Assembly: GCF_005222695.1 (NCBI RefSeq)
Contig: NZ_STGG01000003.1
Location: forward strand, 1 to 64,000
Source of the DNA: Massilia sp. HP4
GTDB lineage: Bacteria; Pseudomonadota; Gammaproteobacteria; Burkholderiales; Burkholderiaceae_D
DNA: 64,000 nucleotides
Direction of reading: 5' to 3'
The position numbers were made by a program, and so were the translations under genes. The notes under the pieces are model-generated. The model made no database searches, was not told the origin of the DNA, and was given only the letters and a program-made list of their open reading frames with translations. Every line of letters begins with the position of its first letter. Positions within the stretch are counted from its first letter, which is position 1. Below are positions 33,783-45,378 of this stretch, in pieces.

Positions 33783-33845
33783 TTGACATTTTTTTACGGA
33801 CGAAACTACTATGAAACCGTTTTCAAGATTGATGAAATCGATTTC
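33783..33845 (+). promoter_or_regulatory. TonB-receptor promoter with two LacI-type operators
   Basis: TTGACA (33783-33788), an 18-base spacer and TACTAT (33807-33812) form a promoter. TGAAACCGTTTTCA (33812-33825), a one-mismatch palindrome with the central CG of LacI-family sites, covers the start point. GAAATCGATTTC (33834-33845), a perfect palindrome, lies 21 bases further centre to centre. Both would be on the same face of the helix. Confidence 0.65.
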
Positions 33846-33904
33846 TCATCGATCTGCCTGTTAGCGCTCGCATCATCCATAAAACTATATTTCGGAGACA
33901 AGCA

Positions 33905-36328
33905 ATGACCAAGACTACGCCCGCGGGGGCCGCAGTTCGCACTTCTTCGTCCGCACCCATCCGCCTCGCCATCCTGACCCTGCTCGCCGGTATCGGCAGC
34001 GCCCAGGCCCAGAGCGCATCCGATCCGGCCTCGCCTGCCGCCGCCACGCCGCCGGCCGTCGTCGACAACGGCCAGATCGCCGAGGTGAAGGTCACCGCCA
34101 CCAAGCGTTCGACCTCGCTGCAGCGCACCCCGATCGCGGTCACCGCGCTCAATGCCGCCACCCTGCAGGACAACCACGTGCAGACCATGCTCGACGTGGT
34201 GGCGCTGGTGCCGGGCTTCCAGGCCACGGCCCAGGGCGACCACGGCGTCACCACCATGACCCTGCGCGGCATCGGCAACGACAGCGCCAAGACCGAGTAC
34301 GCCGATCCTGCGGTCGCGACCTTCGTCGACAACGTCTATTCGCCACGAGCGGAAGGCGCCACCGCCCTGCTGTTCGACGTCGAGGGCATCGAGGTGCTGC
34401 GCGGTCCGCAAGGCACGCTGTGGGGCCGGAACTCCACCGTCGGCGCGGTCAATATCCAGACCGTCAAGCCGGAACTGAACAGCCGCTCGGGCTATGTCGA
34501 AGGCGGCATCGGCGACTACAACCGCCTGGGCGTGCGCGGCGCGGTGAACATCCCGGTCTCGGACAATGCGGCACTGCGTTTCTCCGTGGTGCACGAGCGC
34601 CATGACGGCTACGTCGACTACCAGCGCTTCAAGAACCCGTCGATCGAATCGCAGCGCGCCGCCTACCTGGCCTCGGGCGCCGATCCAGCGGCATTCCGCC
34701 CGATCAATCCGAACCACTTTGCCTCGGGCGGCGACAAGTACAGCGCGCAAGACCAGAGCGCGGCGCGCCTGTCGCTGCTGTGGCAACTGGCGCCCAACCT
34801 GCGCTGGGACATCGCCTACGAAAAATTCATCGACCGCGGCACGCCGAGCGCCAACCTGATGCAAGTGCCGCGCGCCGGCGAGAAGCACTGGTCGACCCTG
34901 TCCGACAGCGCGCCCTGGATCAACCGCGACAGTCACAATGTGCGCAGCCGCCTGAGCTGGGACATCAGCCCGGACATGGCGCTGCAATACGTGGCCGGCT
35001 GGTCCAAGTACAGCGGCGACATGCGCTTCGACCAGGATGGCGGCACCGTGGTCCCGACCTCGATCACCACCGGCGGCATCTTCCAGGAACACACCACGAC
35101 CGACTCCAACTACAAGAGCTACAGCCACGAGGTCTTGCTGCAATCGACCGGCACCCGCACCATCGACTGGCAGGTCGGCGCCTACTATGGCCACGAAAAG
35201 AACGACATCCGCTTCGACATCGCCGGCATGAAGGGCACCCCGGACGGCGCAGTGAACTGGCAAGGTTCCTTCATCCAGCCAGAGCAGACCGTGGACACCT
35301 CGGCCGTGTTCGGCCAGGCCACCTGGAACATCAACGACGCCTGGCACCTGACCGGCGGCGTGCGCTATACCCGCGACGACCGCGAGCACATCGGCGGGCG
35401 CGGCTACACCTGGGGCTATGACCCGGCGGCGCCGCAGCTGCCGCTCAACCCGCAGATCGACCCGCGCGATCCGGCCACCGGCTACGTGGCCGGCGTACCG
35501 AACGACGGCAAGTACAAAGGTAACAAGACCACCGGCCTGGTGCGCCTGAACTACGATATCGACCGCAACAATATGGTCTATGCGAGCGTGTCGACCGGCT
35601 ACAAGTCGGGCGGCGTGCAGGATCGCGGCCTGCCCTACCAGCCAGAGACGCTGACCAACTACGAGATCGGCTCGAAGAGCACCTTCATGGACGGCGCCCT
35701 GCGCATCAACAACGCGCTGTTCTACATGGACTTCAAGGACTTCCAGTTCAACTCGCCGGTCAGCTTCCCGGACGGCAGCCGCGGCCTGGCCATCGAGAAC
35801 GCCGACGGCGCCGAAGTGTACGGCCTGGAAACCGAGATCGCGGCCCGCATCGCCAAGGATGGCCGCCTGTCGATCGCCCTGGCCGTCCTCGATACCAAGC
35901 TCGGCCATCTGATCGCCGGCTCGAACGACTACGCGCTGCCGACCTGCACGGTCGACCCGAGCATCTCGAACTGCCTCGATGTCACCGGCCACAAGCTGCC
36001 GCATGCGCCCAAGTTCTCGACCACGGTCCAGTACCAGCACACCTTCTACCTGGCCAATGGCGGCACCATCGTGCCGCGCATCACGGCGCGCTACGAGGAT
36101 GAAGTGCGCCTGAGCGTGTTCGACCTCGGCGCGGAAGACCGCCAGAAGGCCTACGCCAGCGCCGACCTCGGCCTGCGCTATGCGAAGGACAAATGGTGGG
36201 TCGACGCTTTCGTGCGCAACGTGAGCGACAAGAAGATCAAGACCAGCGCCTTCAACAGCTTCGGCCCATGGCTGGCGCAGTACAAGCCGCCGCGCACCAT
36301 CGGCATCAACACCGGCTTCGATTTCTAG
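33905..36328 (+). CDS. TonB-dependent receptor (cello-oligosaccharide locus)
   Basis: This 807-residue outer-membrane receptor has a signal peptide ending near SAQAQ (about 38), a plug domain (about 55-165: IAEVKVTATKRSTSLQRTPIAVTAL, VEGIEVLRGPQGTLWGRNSTVGAVNI) and a 22-strand barrel ending in aromatic NTGFDF. It resembles the CirA/FecA-like receptors used for glycans in polysaccharide loci. It probably imports beta-glucan oligosaccharides into the periplasm, powered by TonB. GGAGAC precedes the ATG. A strong terminator follows, so it is probably made in excess over the downstream enzymes. Confidence 0.9.
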   Translation: MTKTTPAGAAVRTSSSAPIRLAILTLLAGIGSAQAQSASDPASPAAATPPAVVDNGQIAEVKVTATKRSTSLQRTPIAVTALNAATLQDNHVQTMLDVVALVPGFQATAQGDHGVTTMTLRGIGNDSAKTEYADPAVATFVDNVYSPRAEGATALLFDVEGIEVLRGPQGTLWGRNSTVGAVNIQTVKPELNSRSGYVEGGIGDYNRLGVRGAVNIPVSDNAALRFSVVHERHDGYVDYQRFKNPSIESQRAAYLASGADPAAFRPINPNHFASGGDKYSAQDQSAARLSLLWQLAPNLRWDIAYEKFIDRGTPSANLMQVPRAGEKHWSTLSDSAPWINRDSHNVRSRLSWDISPDMALQYVAGWSKYSGDMRFDQDGGTVVPTSITTGGIFQEHTTTDSNYKSYSHEVLLQSTGTRTIDWQVGAYYGHEKNDIRFDIAGMKGTPDGAVNWQGSFIQPEQTVDTSAVFGQATWNINDAWHLTGGVRYTRDDREHIGGRGYTWGYDPAAPQLPLNPQIDPRDPATGYVAGVPNDGKYKGNKTTGLVRLNYDIDRNNMVYASVSTGYKSGGVQDRGLPYQPETLTNYEIGSKSTFMDGALRINNALFYMDFKDFQFNSPVSFPDGSRGLAIENADGAEVYGLETEIAARIAKDGRLSIALAVLDTKLGHLIAGSNDYALPTCTVDPSISNCLDVTGHKLPHAPKFSTTVQYQHTFYLANGGTIVPRITARYEDEVRLSVFDLGAEDRQKAYASADLGLRYAKDKWWVDAFVRNVSDKKIKTSAFNSFGPWLAQYKPPRTIGINTGFDF

Positions 36329-36341
36329 GAGCCGCAGCACG

Positions 36342-36371
36342 GCAGGCGCCCACCCGGCGCCTGCTTTTTTT
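36342..36371 (+). terminator. Rho-independent terminator between receptor and GH1 gene
   Basis: GCAGGCGCC (36342-36350) and GGCGCCTGC (36356-36364) form a perfect 9-bp stem with loop CACCC, followed by seven T. No promoter is obvious in the 49 bases before the GH1 ATG, so partial readthrough may supply the downstream genes. Confidence 0.9.
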
Positions 36372-36420
36372 GTTTTCCCTACGCTTATCAACACGCCGCG
36401 CCCTGCGATTCGAGAGTTCC

Positions 36421-37764
36421 ATGACCAAAAGCCCCAATTTCGACTTCAACAACGACTTCCCATCCGATTTCACCTGGGGCGTGGCCACCAGTTCCTTCCA
36501 GATCGAAGGCGCGCACGACGTCGACGGCAAGGGCCCGTCGATCTGGGACACCTTCTGCAAGAATAAAGCCAATATCAAGGACGGCAGCGACGGCACCAAT
36601 GCCTGCGACCATTACCACCGCTACCGCGAGGACGTCGACATCATGGCCTCGCTGGGCGTGGATGCCTACCGCTTCTCGCTGGCCTGGGCCCGCGTCCAGC
36701 CTGACGGCAAGGGCGCCTGGAACGAGGCCGGCTTCGGCTTCTACGACCGCCTGCTCGATGCACTGGCCGAAAAAGGCATCCGCCCCCACGCCACCCTGTA
36801 CCACTGGGACCTCCCGCAGGGGCTGCAGGACGATGGCGGCTGGCTGAACCGCGATACCGCGCACCGCTTCGCCGATTACGCCCATGAAGTCGCGCGCCGT
36901 TTCGGCAACCGCATCGAGGCGATCGCCACCCACAACGAACCGTGGTGCACGGCCAACCTCGGCTACGGCAACGCCCAGTTCGCGCCGGGCGTGGTCGACC
37001 TGCGCCAGTCGATCCAGGTCTCGCACCACCTGCTGCTGTCGCACGGCCTGGCCATGCGCGCCATGCGCGAGGTGGGCAGCGCGGCCAAGCTCGGCATCGT
37101 GCTGAACCAGTGGACCGCCGATCCGGCCACCGATTCGCCTGAGGACCGCGCGATGGCCGAATTCGAATATGCGCGCTCGGTGCAGTGGTTCATGGACCCG
37201 ATCTTCAAGGGCCATTACCCCGAACTCGCCCTGCGCGGCCATGGCGCCAACGCGCCGCAGGTCCGCGACGGCGACTTCGACATCATCAAGCAGAAGATCG
37301 ATTTTCTCGGCTCGAATTATTATTTCCGCAGCTGGTGTAGCGCGAGTACGCCGCCGGTGCCGGCGCCGGCCCGTCACGGCGTCACCGACATGGGTTGGGA
37401 GATCTTCCCGGAAGGCCTGCCCGAACTGCTGATTAAATTAAAAGCGGAATACCCCGACCTGCCGCCGGTGTACATTACCGAGAACGGCATGGCCAATCCC
37501 GACGTGGTCGAGAATGGCCGTGTCCACGATCCGGCACGCATCGCCTACGTGCGCGGCCACCTGGCCGCGCTGAAGCAGGCAATGGATGCCGGCGTCGACG
37601 TGCAGGGCTATTTTCTCTGGAGCCTGCTCGATAATTTCGAGTGGAATTCGGGCTATGCCAAGCGTTTCGGCATCGTGCACGTGGATTACGCGACCCAGCA
37701 GCGTACCCTGAAGGACAGCGCGCTGTGGTATCGCGAGTTCATCGCAAACCGTATCAAGGCTTGA
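36421..37764 (+). CDS. Beta-glucosidase, glycoside hydrolase family 1
   Basis: The 447-residue cytoplasmic enzyme releases glucose from cellobiose and other beta-glucosides. It has GH1 signature FTWGVATSSFQIEGA near the start, acid/base Glu in ATHNEPW (about 168), nucleophile Glu in VYITENGM (about 353), and substrate-binding GYFLWSLLDNFEW. No signal peptide is present, so cellobiose must first cross the inner membrane, and the AmpG-like permease two genes on is a good candidate. It starts with ATG after a terminator and is followed by glk after 33 bases. Confidence 0.94.
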   Translation: MTKSPNFDFNNDFPSDFTWGVATSSFQIEGAHDVDGKGPSIWDTFCKNKANIKDGSDGTNACDHYHRYREDVDIMASLGVDAYRFSLAWARVQPDGKGAWNEAGFGFYDRLLDALAEKGIRPHATLYHWDLPQGLQDDGGWLNRDTAHRFADYAHEVARRFGNRIEAIATHNEPWCTANLGYGNAQFAPGVVDLRQSIQVSHHLLLSHGLAMRAMREVGSAAKLGIVLNQWTADPATDSPEDRAMAEFEYARSVQWFMDPIFKGHYPELALRGHGANAPQVRDGDFDIIKQKIDFLGSNYYFRSWCSASTPPVPAPARHGVTDMGWEIFPEGLPELLIKLKAEYPDLPPVYITENGMANPDVVENGRVHDPARIAYVRGHLAALKQAMDAGVDVQGYFLWSLLDNFEWNSGYAKRFGIVHVDYATQQRTLKDSALWYREFIANRIKA

Positions 37765-37797
37765 TCGCATAAAAAAACAAGGCGACAAGGAGGAGAC

Positions 37798-38832
37798 ATG
37801 CAGAACCATCCCTACCCCGACGGCCCGCGCCTGCTGGCCGATATCGGCGGCACCAATGCGCGCTTCGCCCTCGAGCTGGCGCCGGGCGCATTGCACGCCG
37901 TGCAGACGCTGGCCTGCGCCGACCATGCCCGCTTCGAGGACGCCGTGCGCGTCTACCTGGCCGGCGTCAATGCCCGCGTGAAGCACGCGGTGATCGCGAT
38001 CGCCAACCCGGTCGACGGCGACGCCATCCGCATGACCAACCACCATTGGGCGTTCTCGATCGAGGCCGCGCGCCGCGCGCTGGGCCTGGACACGCTGCTG
38101 GTGGTGAACGATTTCACGGCGCTGGCGATGTCGCTTCCCACGCTGCGGCCCGGCGACCTGGCCCAGGTCGGCGGCGGAGCGGCGCTATCCGGCAGCGCCG
38201 TCGGCCTGGTCGGCGCCGGCACCGGCCTGGGTGTCTCGGGCCTGGTGCCGAGCGGCGAACGCTGGATTCCCCTGCATAGCGAAGGCGGCCACGTCGCTTT
38301 CTCCCCGCTCGACGAGCGCGAAGTGACCGTGCTGCGCCATGCCTGGCAACGCCATGACCACGTCTCGGCCGAACGCTTCGTCTCCGGCCCCGGCCTGGTG
38401 CTGATCCGCGAAGCGCTGGCCGCGAGCCGCGGCATGGCGCCCGACAAGGCGCTGGCGCCGTCCGACATCGTCACCCGCGGCCTGTCCGGCGGCGACGCCC
38501 TGTCGCTGGAAGCGATCGACTGCTTCTGCGGCATGCTGGGCACGGTGGCGGCCAACCTGGCCGTGACCCTCGGCGCGCGCGGCGGCATCTATATCGGCGG
38601 CGGCGTCGTGCCGCGCCTGGGCGCATACTTTGTCGCTTCGCCATTCCGCCCGCGCTTCGAACGCAAGGGGCGCTTCAGCGAGTTCACCGCGCGCATCCCG
38701 ACCTGGCTGATCACGGCGCCATATCCAGCGCTGCAGGGCGCTTCGGCGATTTTGGCAGATCATCTGGCCGATCACCTGGTGCAGGGCCGTGCGACCGCAT
38801 CGCGTTCGTGCACGGAGGCAGCGCATGCGTAA
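37798..38832 (+). CDS. glk: Glucokinase
   Basis: Glk phosphorylates glucose with ATP to glucose 6-phosphate. The 344-residue protein is of the proteobacterial Glk type: phosphate-binding [14 protein letters not shown] at residues about 12-25, VNDFTALAM with the catalytic Asp, [12 protein letters not shown], and [20 protein letters not shown] lies before the ATG. It follows beta-glucosidase and overlaps the permease start by eight bases, so glucose freed in the cytoplasm is phosphorylated at once. Confidence 0.94.
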   Translation: MQNHPYPDGPRLLADIGGTNARFALELAPGALHAVQTLACADHARFEDAVRVYLAGVNARVKHAVIAIANPVDGDAIRMTNHHWAFSIEAARRALGLDTLLVVNDFTALAMSLPTLRPGDLAQVGGGAALSGSAVGLVGAGTGLGVSGLVPSGERWIPLHSEGGHVAFSPLDEREVTVLRHAWQRHDHVSAERFVSGPGLVLIREALAASRGMAPDKALAPSDIVTRGLSGGDALSLEAIDCFCGMLGTVAANLAVTLGARGGIYIGGGVVPRLGAYFVASPFRPRFERKGRFSEFTARIPTWLITAPYPALQGASAILADHLADHLVQGRATASRSCTEAAHA

Positions 38833-40165
38833 AGCGTCCTCGCCCCTGCTGTGGGTGCCGACCGGCTACTTCACGATGGCGCTCGGCTACGTGATGCTCA
38901 CCAGCGTCACCGCCATCATGTTCAAGAACCTGGGCATGGACAACGGCCGCGCCGCCCAGTATTCGAGCCTCTTGATCCTGGCATATACCGTCAAGCCGCT
39001 GTTCGCGCCATTCGTCGAGATGTACCGCACCAAGAAGTTCTTCGTGCTGTGCGCGCAAGTGCTGATCGGAGCCGGCTTCGCCGGGGTCGCGCTGCTGATG
39101 GAGCTGCCCGGCTACATGAGCTTCCTGATGGCGATCTTCTTCGCCCTGTCCTTCATCGGCGCCACCCAGGACATCGCCAGCGACGGCGTCTACGTCACCT
39201 CGCTCGACGCCCGTGCCCAGTCGCTGTACTGCGGCATCCAGAGCCTGTCCTGGAATATCGGCCCGATCGTGGCCGCCGGCGGCATGGTGTATCTCTCCGG
39301 CTACCTGCACACGACCGTCTTCGGCCACGACCCGACCGTGTTCGGCCCGGACTGGATCGACGCCTGGCGCATCATCTTCCTGCTGGTCGGCGGCCTGACC
39401 CTGTTGATGGCGCTGTGGCACTGGCGCACCATGCCGGAAGGCGCGCGCGCGGCCGATACGCCGTCCTCCGTGAAGGACGCCGGCCGCATCCTGCTCGACG
39501 CCTTCGTCACCCTGTTCCAGAAGCGCGGCGTGTGGCGCATGATCGCCTTCGCCTTCCTGTTCCGCTTCAGCGTGGGCTTGCTGGAAAAGATCGGGCCATT
39601 CTTCATGGTCGACCCGGCCTCCAAGGGGGGCCTGGGCCTGTCGAACGAGATGCTGGGCCTGATCTACGGCACCTATGGCCTGGCCGCGGTGCTGGTCGGT
39701 TCGCTGCTGGGCGGGCTGTACGTCGCCAAACGCGGCCTGAAGGCCACGCTGTTCGTGCTGTGCTGCGCGATCAACATCCCCAACATCACTTTCCTGGTGA
39801 TGGCGATCTATATGCCATCGAGCCTGGTGCTGGTCACGCTCGGCGTCGCGATCGAGAAATTCTTCTTCGGCTTCGGCGCGGTGGGCTTCATGATCTACCT
39901 GATGCAGCAGCTCGCGCCCGGCAAGTACACGACCACCCACTATGCCTTCGGCACCGGGCTGATGGGCTTGTGCGGCATGGTCACCGGCGTGATCAGCGGC
40001 CACCTGCAAGAGATGATGGGGTATGTCGCCTACTTCGCGCTGGTGATGGTCGCGACCATTCCCTCGTTCCTGGCGACCTGGTTCGCGCCGTTCTACCACG
40101 ACGACGGCAGCCAGCCCAAGCCGGATCCCGACGCCCAGGCCGACGGCAAGACGGTGCCGGCATGA
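38825..40165 (+). CDS. MFS permease, AmpG-like (probable cello-oligosaccharide importer)
   Basis: The 446-residue inner-membrane protein has twelve helices (opening [39 protein letters not shown] is the AmpG-type motif). AmpG proteins carry peptidoglycan disaccharides, and relatives in polysaccharide loci carry plant disaccharides. Here it lies between glucokinase and a GH9 enzyme, both overlapping it, so cellobiose or a short glucan is the likely cargo. The sugar specificity is inference from context. Confidence 0.85.
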   Translation: MRKASSPLLWVPTGYFTMALGYVMLTSVTAIMFKNLGMDNGRAAQYSSLLILAYTVKPLFAPFVEMYRTKKFFVLCAQVLIGAGFAGVALLMELPGYMSFLMAIFFALSFIGATQDIASDGVYVTSLDARAQSLYCGIQSLSWNIGPIVAAGGMVYLSGYLHTTVFGHDPTVFGPDWIDAWRIIFLLVGGLTLLMALWHWRTMPEGARAADTPSSVKDAGRILLDAFVTLFQKRGVWRMIAFAFLFRFSVGLLEKIGPFFMVDPASKGGLGLSNEMLGLIYGTYGLAAVLVGSLLGGLYVAKRGLKATLFVLCCAINIPNITFLVMAIYMPSSLVLVTLGVAIEKFFFGFGAVGFMIYLMQQLAPGKYTTTHYAFGTGLMGLCGMVTGVISGHLQEMMGYVAYFALVMVATIPSFLATWFAPFYHDDGSQPKPDPDAQADGKTVPA

Positions 40166-42339
40166 AGCGCCTGGCCTTGTCCCTGTTATGCCTGGTCGCG
40201 GGAGGCGCATCCGCCCAGGCGATCAAGCTCAATCAGGTCGGCTTTTTGCCGCAGGCGCAAAAGCTGGCCGTCGCGGCGCAGGGGGTGGGTGAGTTCGAGA
40301 TCCTCAAAGCCGACGGCAAGACCGCATTCAGGGGTACGGCCGGCGCCGCGCTGCGCTGGGAGCCCTCGGGCGAGTCAGTGCGCGTGCTCGATTTCAGCGC
40401 GCTCACGCGGCCGGGCACCTACCGCATCAGGATCGCCGGGCTTCCACTATCGGATCCCTTCACGGTCAACGCGGATGGCTACCGCGCGCTGAACAGTGCC
40501 GCCCTCAAGGCTTTCTATTTCAACCGCAGCGCGATCGCGCTCGAGCCCCAGCATGCCGGCCCCTGGGCGCGGCCGGCCGGGCATCCCGACGACAAGGTGG
40601 TGGTGCATGCCTCCGCCGCCTCTGCCTCGCGGCCCGCAGGCACCGTGCTGTCCAGCCCCAAGGGCTGGTACGACGCCGGCGACTACAATAAATACGTGGT
40701 CAACTCGGGCATCTCGACCTATACGCTGCTGGCCGCCTTCGAGCACTTTCCGGCCTTTTTCAGGCAAGACATTGGCATCCCCGAATCGGGCGACGGCATC
40801 CCCGACATCCTCGACGAGGCGATGTGGAACCTCGAATGGATGCTGACCATGCAGGATCCGCAGGATGGGGGCGTGTACCACAAGCTCACCAACCTGCGCT
40901 TCGACGGCATCGTGATGCCGCATGCGGCATCGACCACGCCGCGCTACGTGGTCGCCAAGGGCACGGCGGCGGCGCTCGACTTCGCCGCCACCATGGCTAC
41001 GGCCAGCCGCGTGCTGGCCCCGTACGACAGCAAATGGCCCGGCATGTCGGCGCGCATGCTGGCGGCGGCGCAGGCGGCCTGGCGCTGGGCCGAAGCACAC
41101 CCCGGCGTCGTCTTCAAGAATCCGCAAGACGTCGTTACCGGCGAATACGGCGACGCGACACTCGGCGACGAATTCGCCTGGGCCGCGGCCGAGCTGTTCA
41201 TCGCCACCGGCGACGGGCGCTACGCCGCGGCTTTGATGAAACACGATGCGCCGCTGTCCACGCCGTCCTGGGGCAATGTGGCGGCGCTGGGCTGGATGTC
41301 GCTGGCCCACCACCGCGCGCGCCTGGCGCCCGGCCTGGATCGCGACCTGGTCGCGCGTCGCATCGATGGCCTGGCCGCGCACCTGGCTGGCGCCTGGCGC
41401 AGCAGCGGCTACCGCCTCGCGATGAGACCGGGCGATTTCGTCTGGGGCAGCAATGCGGTGGTGCTGAACCAGGGCATGATGCTGCTGCAGGCGTACCGCC
41501 TCAAGCCCGAGCCCGATTACCTGCGGGCTGCGCAATCGAGCCTCGACTATGTATTGGGCCGCAACCCCACCGGCCTCTCCTTCGTCACCGGCATCGGCGC
41601 GCGGCCTTTCAGGCACCCGCACCACCGTCCCTCGATGGCCGATGGTGTCGAAGCGCCGGTGCCGGGCTGGCTGTCCGGCGGACCGAATCCCGGCCAGCAG
41701 GATGCGAAGGAGTGTCCGCCCTATCCGAGCAAGCTGCCCGCGCTGTCGTATATCGACCACGACTGCAGCTACGCCGCCAACGAAGTCGCCATCAACTGGA
41801 ATGCGCCGCTGGTCTATGTCAGCGCGGCGCTGTCCGTCCTCACGCCATCGACCATGACCCAGGAAACCACCGTCTCGCTCGACGCGCTGCTGCGCGAAGA
41901 ACAACTGCTGCAATTCGACCGCTTCGACCGCGACACCGCCACCGCGCTCGGCGCCGCACTGGTCGCACGGGCGCGCAGCGCCAGCCGGCCGGTGACGGTC
42001 GAGATCAGGCAAGGCGACGAGGTCCTGTTCGCGCAGGCGATGCCGGGCGCTTCGCCCAACCACGCCGACTGGATCCGGCGCAAGAACAACATGGTGAAAC
42101 GTACCGGCCACAGCTCTTTTTATACGCACAACGAAGTGCGCCAGGCCGGCGGCGACCACGACAAGCTGCCCGGCCTGGACATGCGCGACTACGCAGCCCA
42201 CGGCGGCGCCTATCCGATCGTCGTGCGCGGCCGCGGCGCGGTCGGCACGGTCACGGCCTCGGGCCTGCCCGGCGCGGACGACCACGCGCTGGTGGTGGCC
42301 GCGCTGAAAGATCACCTGAAGATTGGAGAGCAGCCATGA
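40162..42339 (+). CDS. GH9 cellulase fused in frame to a UPF0303 (heme-binding-like) domain
   Basis: The 725-residue protein has a signal peptide (ALSLLCLVAGGASA) and an Ig-like CelD_N module (about 20-95, IKLNQVGFLPQ). A GH9 catalytic domain runs about 105-560, with base Asp region YDAGDYNKYVVNSG, HPHHRPS, and acid Glu in YAANEVAINWNAPLVY. From residue 565 (MTQETTVSLDALL) to 725 it matches UPF0303, normally a separate protein of about 160 residues. There is no stop codon or ribosome-binding site at the junction. The GH9 part should cut cellulose or cello-oligosaccharides in the periplasm. The role of the added domain is unclear. ATGA overlaps link it to both neighbours. Confidence 0.85.
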   Translation: MKRLALSLLCLVAGGASAQAIKLNQVGFLPQAQKLAVAAQGVGEFEILKADGKTAFRGTAGAALRWEPSGESVRVLDFSALTRPGTYRIRIAGLPLSDPFTVNADGYRALNSAALKAFYFNRSAIALEPQHAGPWARPAGHPDDKVVVHASAASASRPAGTVLSSPKGWYDAGDYNKYVVNSGISTYTLLAAFEHFPAFFRQDIGIPESGDGIPDILDEAMWNLEWMLTMQDPQDGGVYHKLTNLRFDGIVMPHAASTTPRYVVAKGTAAALDFAATMATASRVLAPYDSKWPGMSARMLAAAQAAWRWAEAHPGVVFKNPQDVVTGEYGDATLGDEFAWAAAELFIATGDGRYAAALMKHDAPLSTPSWGNVAALGWMSLAHHRARLAPGLDRDLVARRIDGLAAHLAGAWRSSGYRLAMRPGDFVWGSNAVVLNQGMMLLQAYRLKPEPDYLRAAQSSLDYVLGRNPTGLSFVTGIGARPFRHPHHRPSMADGVEAPVPGWLSGGPNPGQQDAKECPPYPSKLPALSYIDHDCSYAANEVAINWNAPLVYVSAALSVLTPSTMTQETTVSLDALLREEQLLQFDRFDRDTATALGAALVARARSASRPVTVEIRQGDEVLFAQAMPGASPNHADWIRRKNNMVKRTGHSSFYTHNEVRQAGGDHDKLPGLDMRDYAAHGGAYPIVVRGRGAVGTVTASGLPGADDHALVVAALKDHLKIGEQP

Positions 42340-43303
42340 CACGCATCATCCGCTGGGGCATCCTCGGCACCGGCCGCATCGCGCGCGATTTCGCCGCCGG
42401 CCTGCGCGCCACGCCCGACGCCGTGCTGGCCGCGGTCGCTTCGCGCAGCGTCGAAGGCGCCCAAGCCTTCGCCGGGCAGTTCGACGTGCCCCTGGCCTTC
42501 GGCTCCTACGAACAACTGGCGGAGTCGCCCGATGTCGACATCGTCTACATCGCCACCCCGCATCCGATGCACGCGGCCAACGCCCTCCTCGCCCTGCGCG
42601 GCGGCAAGGCGGTGCTGTGCGAGAAGCCGTTTGCGATGAACCGGCGCGAGGCGGGCGAAGTCGTGGCGCTGGCGCGCGCAAAAAACCTGTTCTTGATGGA
42701 GGCGATGTGGACCCGCTTCATGCCGGCGCTCGGTGAAGTCAAGCGCATCATCGCATCCGGCGAGATCGGCAACGTGACCCAGTTGCACGCCGACTTCGGC
42801 TTCTCGGCCACGCCCGATCCAGCCCACCGCGTCAACGACCCGACCCTGGGCGGCGGCGCCCTGCTGGACCTCGGCATCTATCCGCTGTCGATCGCCTGCG
42901 CCCTGCTGGGACGGGTCGAGACGGTGCAGGCCCAGGCCATCATGGGCGAGACCGGGGTCGACCTGACCACGGCCTTCACCATGCGCCATGCGGGCGGCAC
43001 CCTGTCGATCTGCAGCTGCTCGCTGCGGGCGCGCGCGCCGAGCGAACTGGTGGTGTCGGGCACGCGCGGCAGCGTGCGCATGCACCGCATGTTCCACATG
43101 TCCGAAAGCGTCACGGTCGACCTGCTGGACGGCCCATCGCGCACGGTCTCGACGCCCTGGCTCGGCAACGGCTATACCCATGAGGCGATCGCCGCCGGCC
43201 AATGCCTGCGCGACGGCCTGCTCGAGCATCCGGCGATGACCCACGACGACACGCTGGCGGTCATGGGCTTGCTCGACACGATCCGCCGGCAGATCGGCCT
43301 GCG

Positions 43304-43322
<19 letters not shown>
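42336..43322 (+). CDS. Gfo/Idh/MocA-family oxidoreductase
   Basis: The 328-residue NAD(P)-dependent dehydrogenase has a Rossmann domain opening IRWGILGTGRIARDFAAGL, the EKP motif in VLCEKPFAMNRREAGEVV (about 90), and the C-terminal GGGALLDLGIYPLSIACALLG of the GFO-C fold. Close relatives oxidise or epimerise sugars and inositols, for example D-xylose or trans-dihydrobenzenediol. GGAGAG precedes an ATG overlapping the fusion gene's stop. It may process oxidised or modified glucose. It ends the operon and overlaps the convergent kinase gene by 19 bases. Confidence 0.88.
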
Positions 43323-45322
<2,000 letters not shown>

Positions 45323-45378
45323 GGGCTGGCGCCATCCTACCAGTCCCGGCGCGTCGGACAGGCACGGCTGCCCACCCG

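Noticed and set aside
33809..36394. Minus-strand open frame of 861 codons opposite the cello-locus TonB receptor
   Set aside because: It mirrors the codon third-position bias of the receptor gene and shows no domain.
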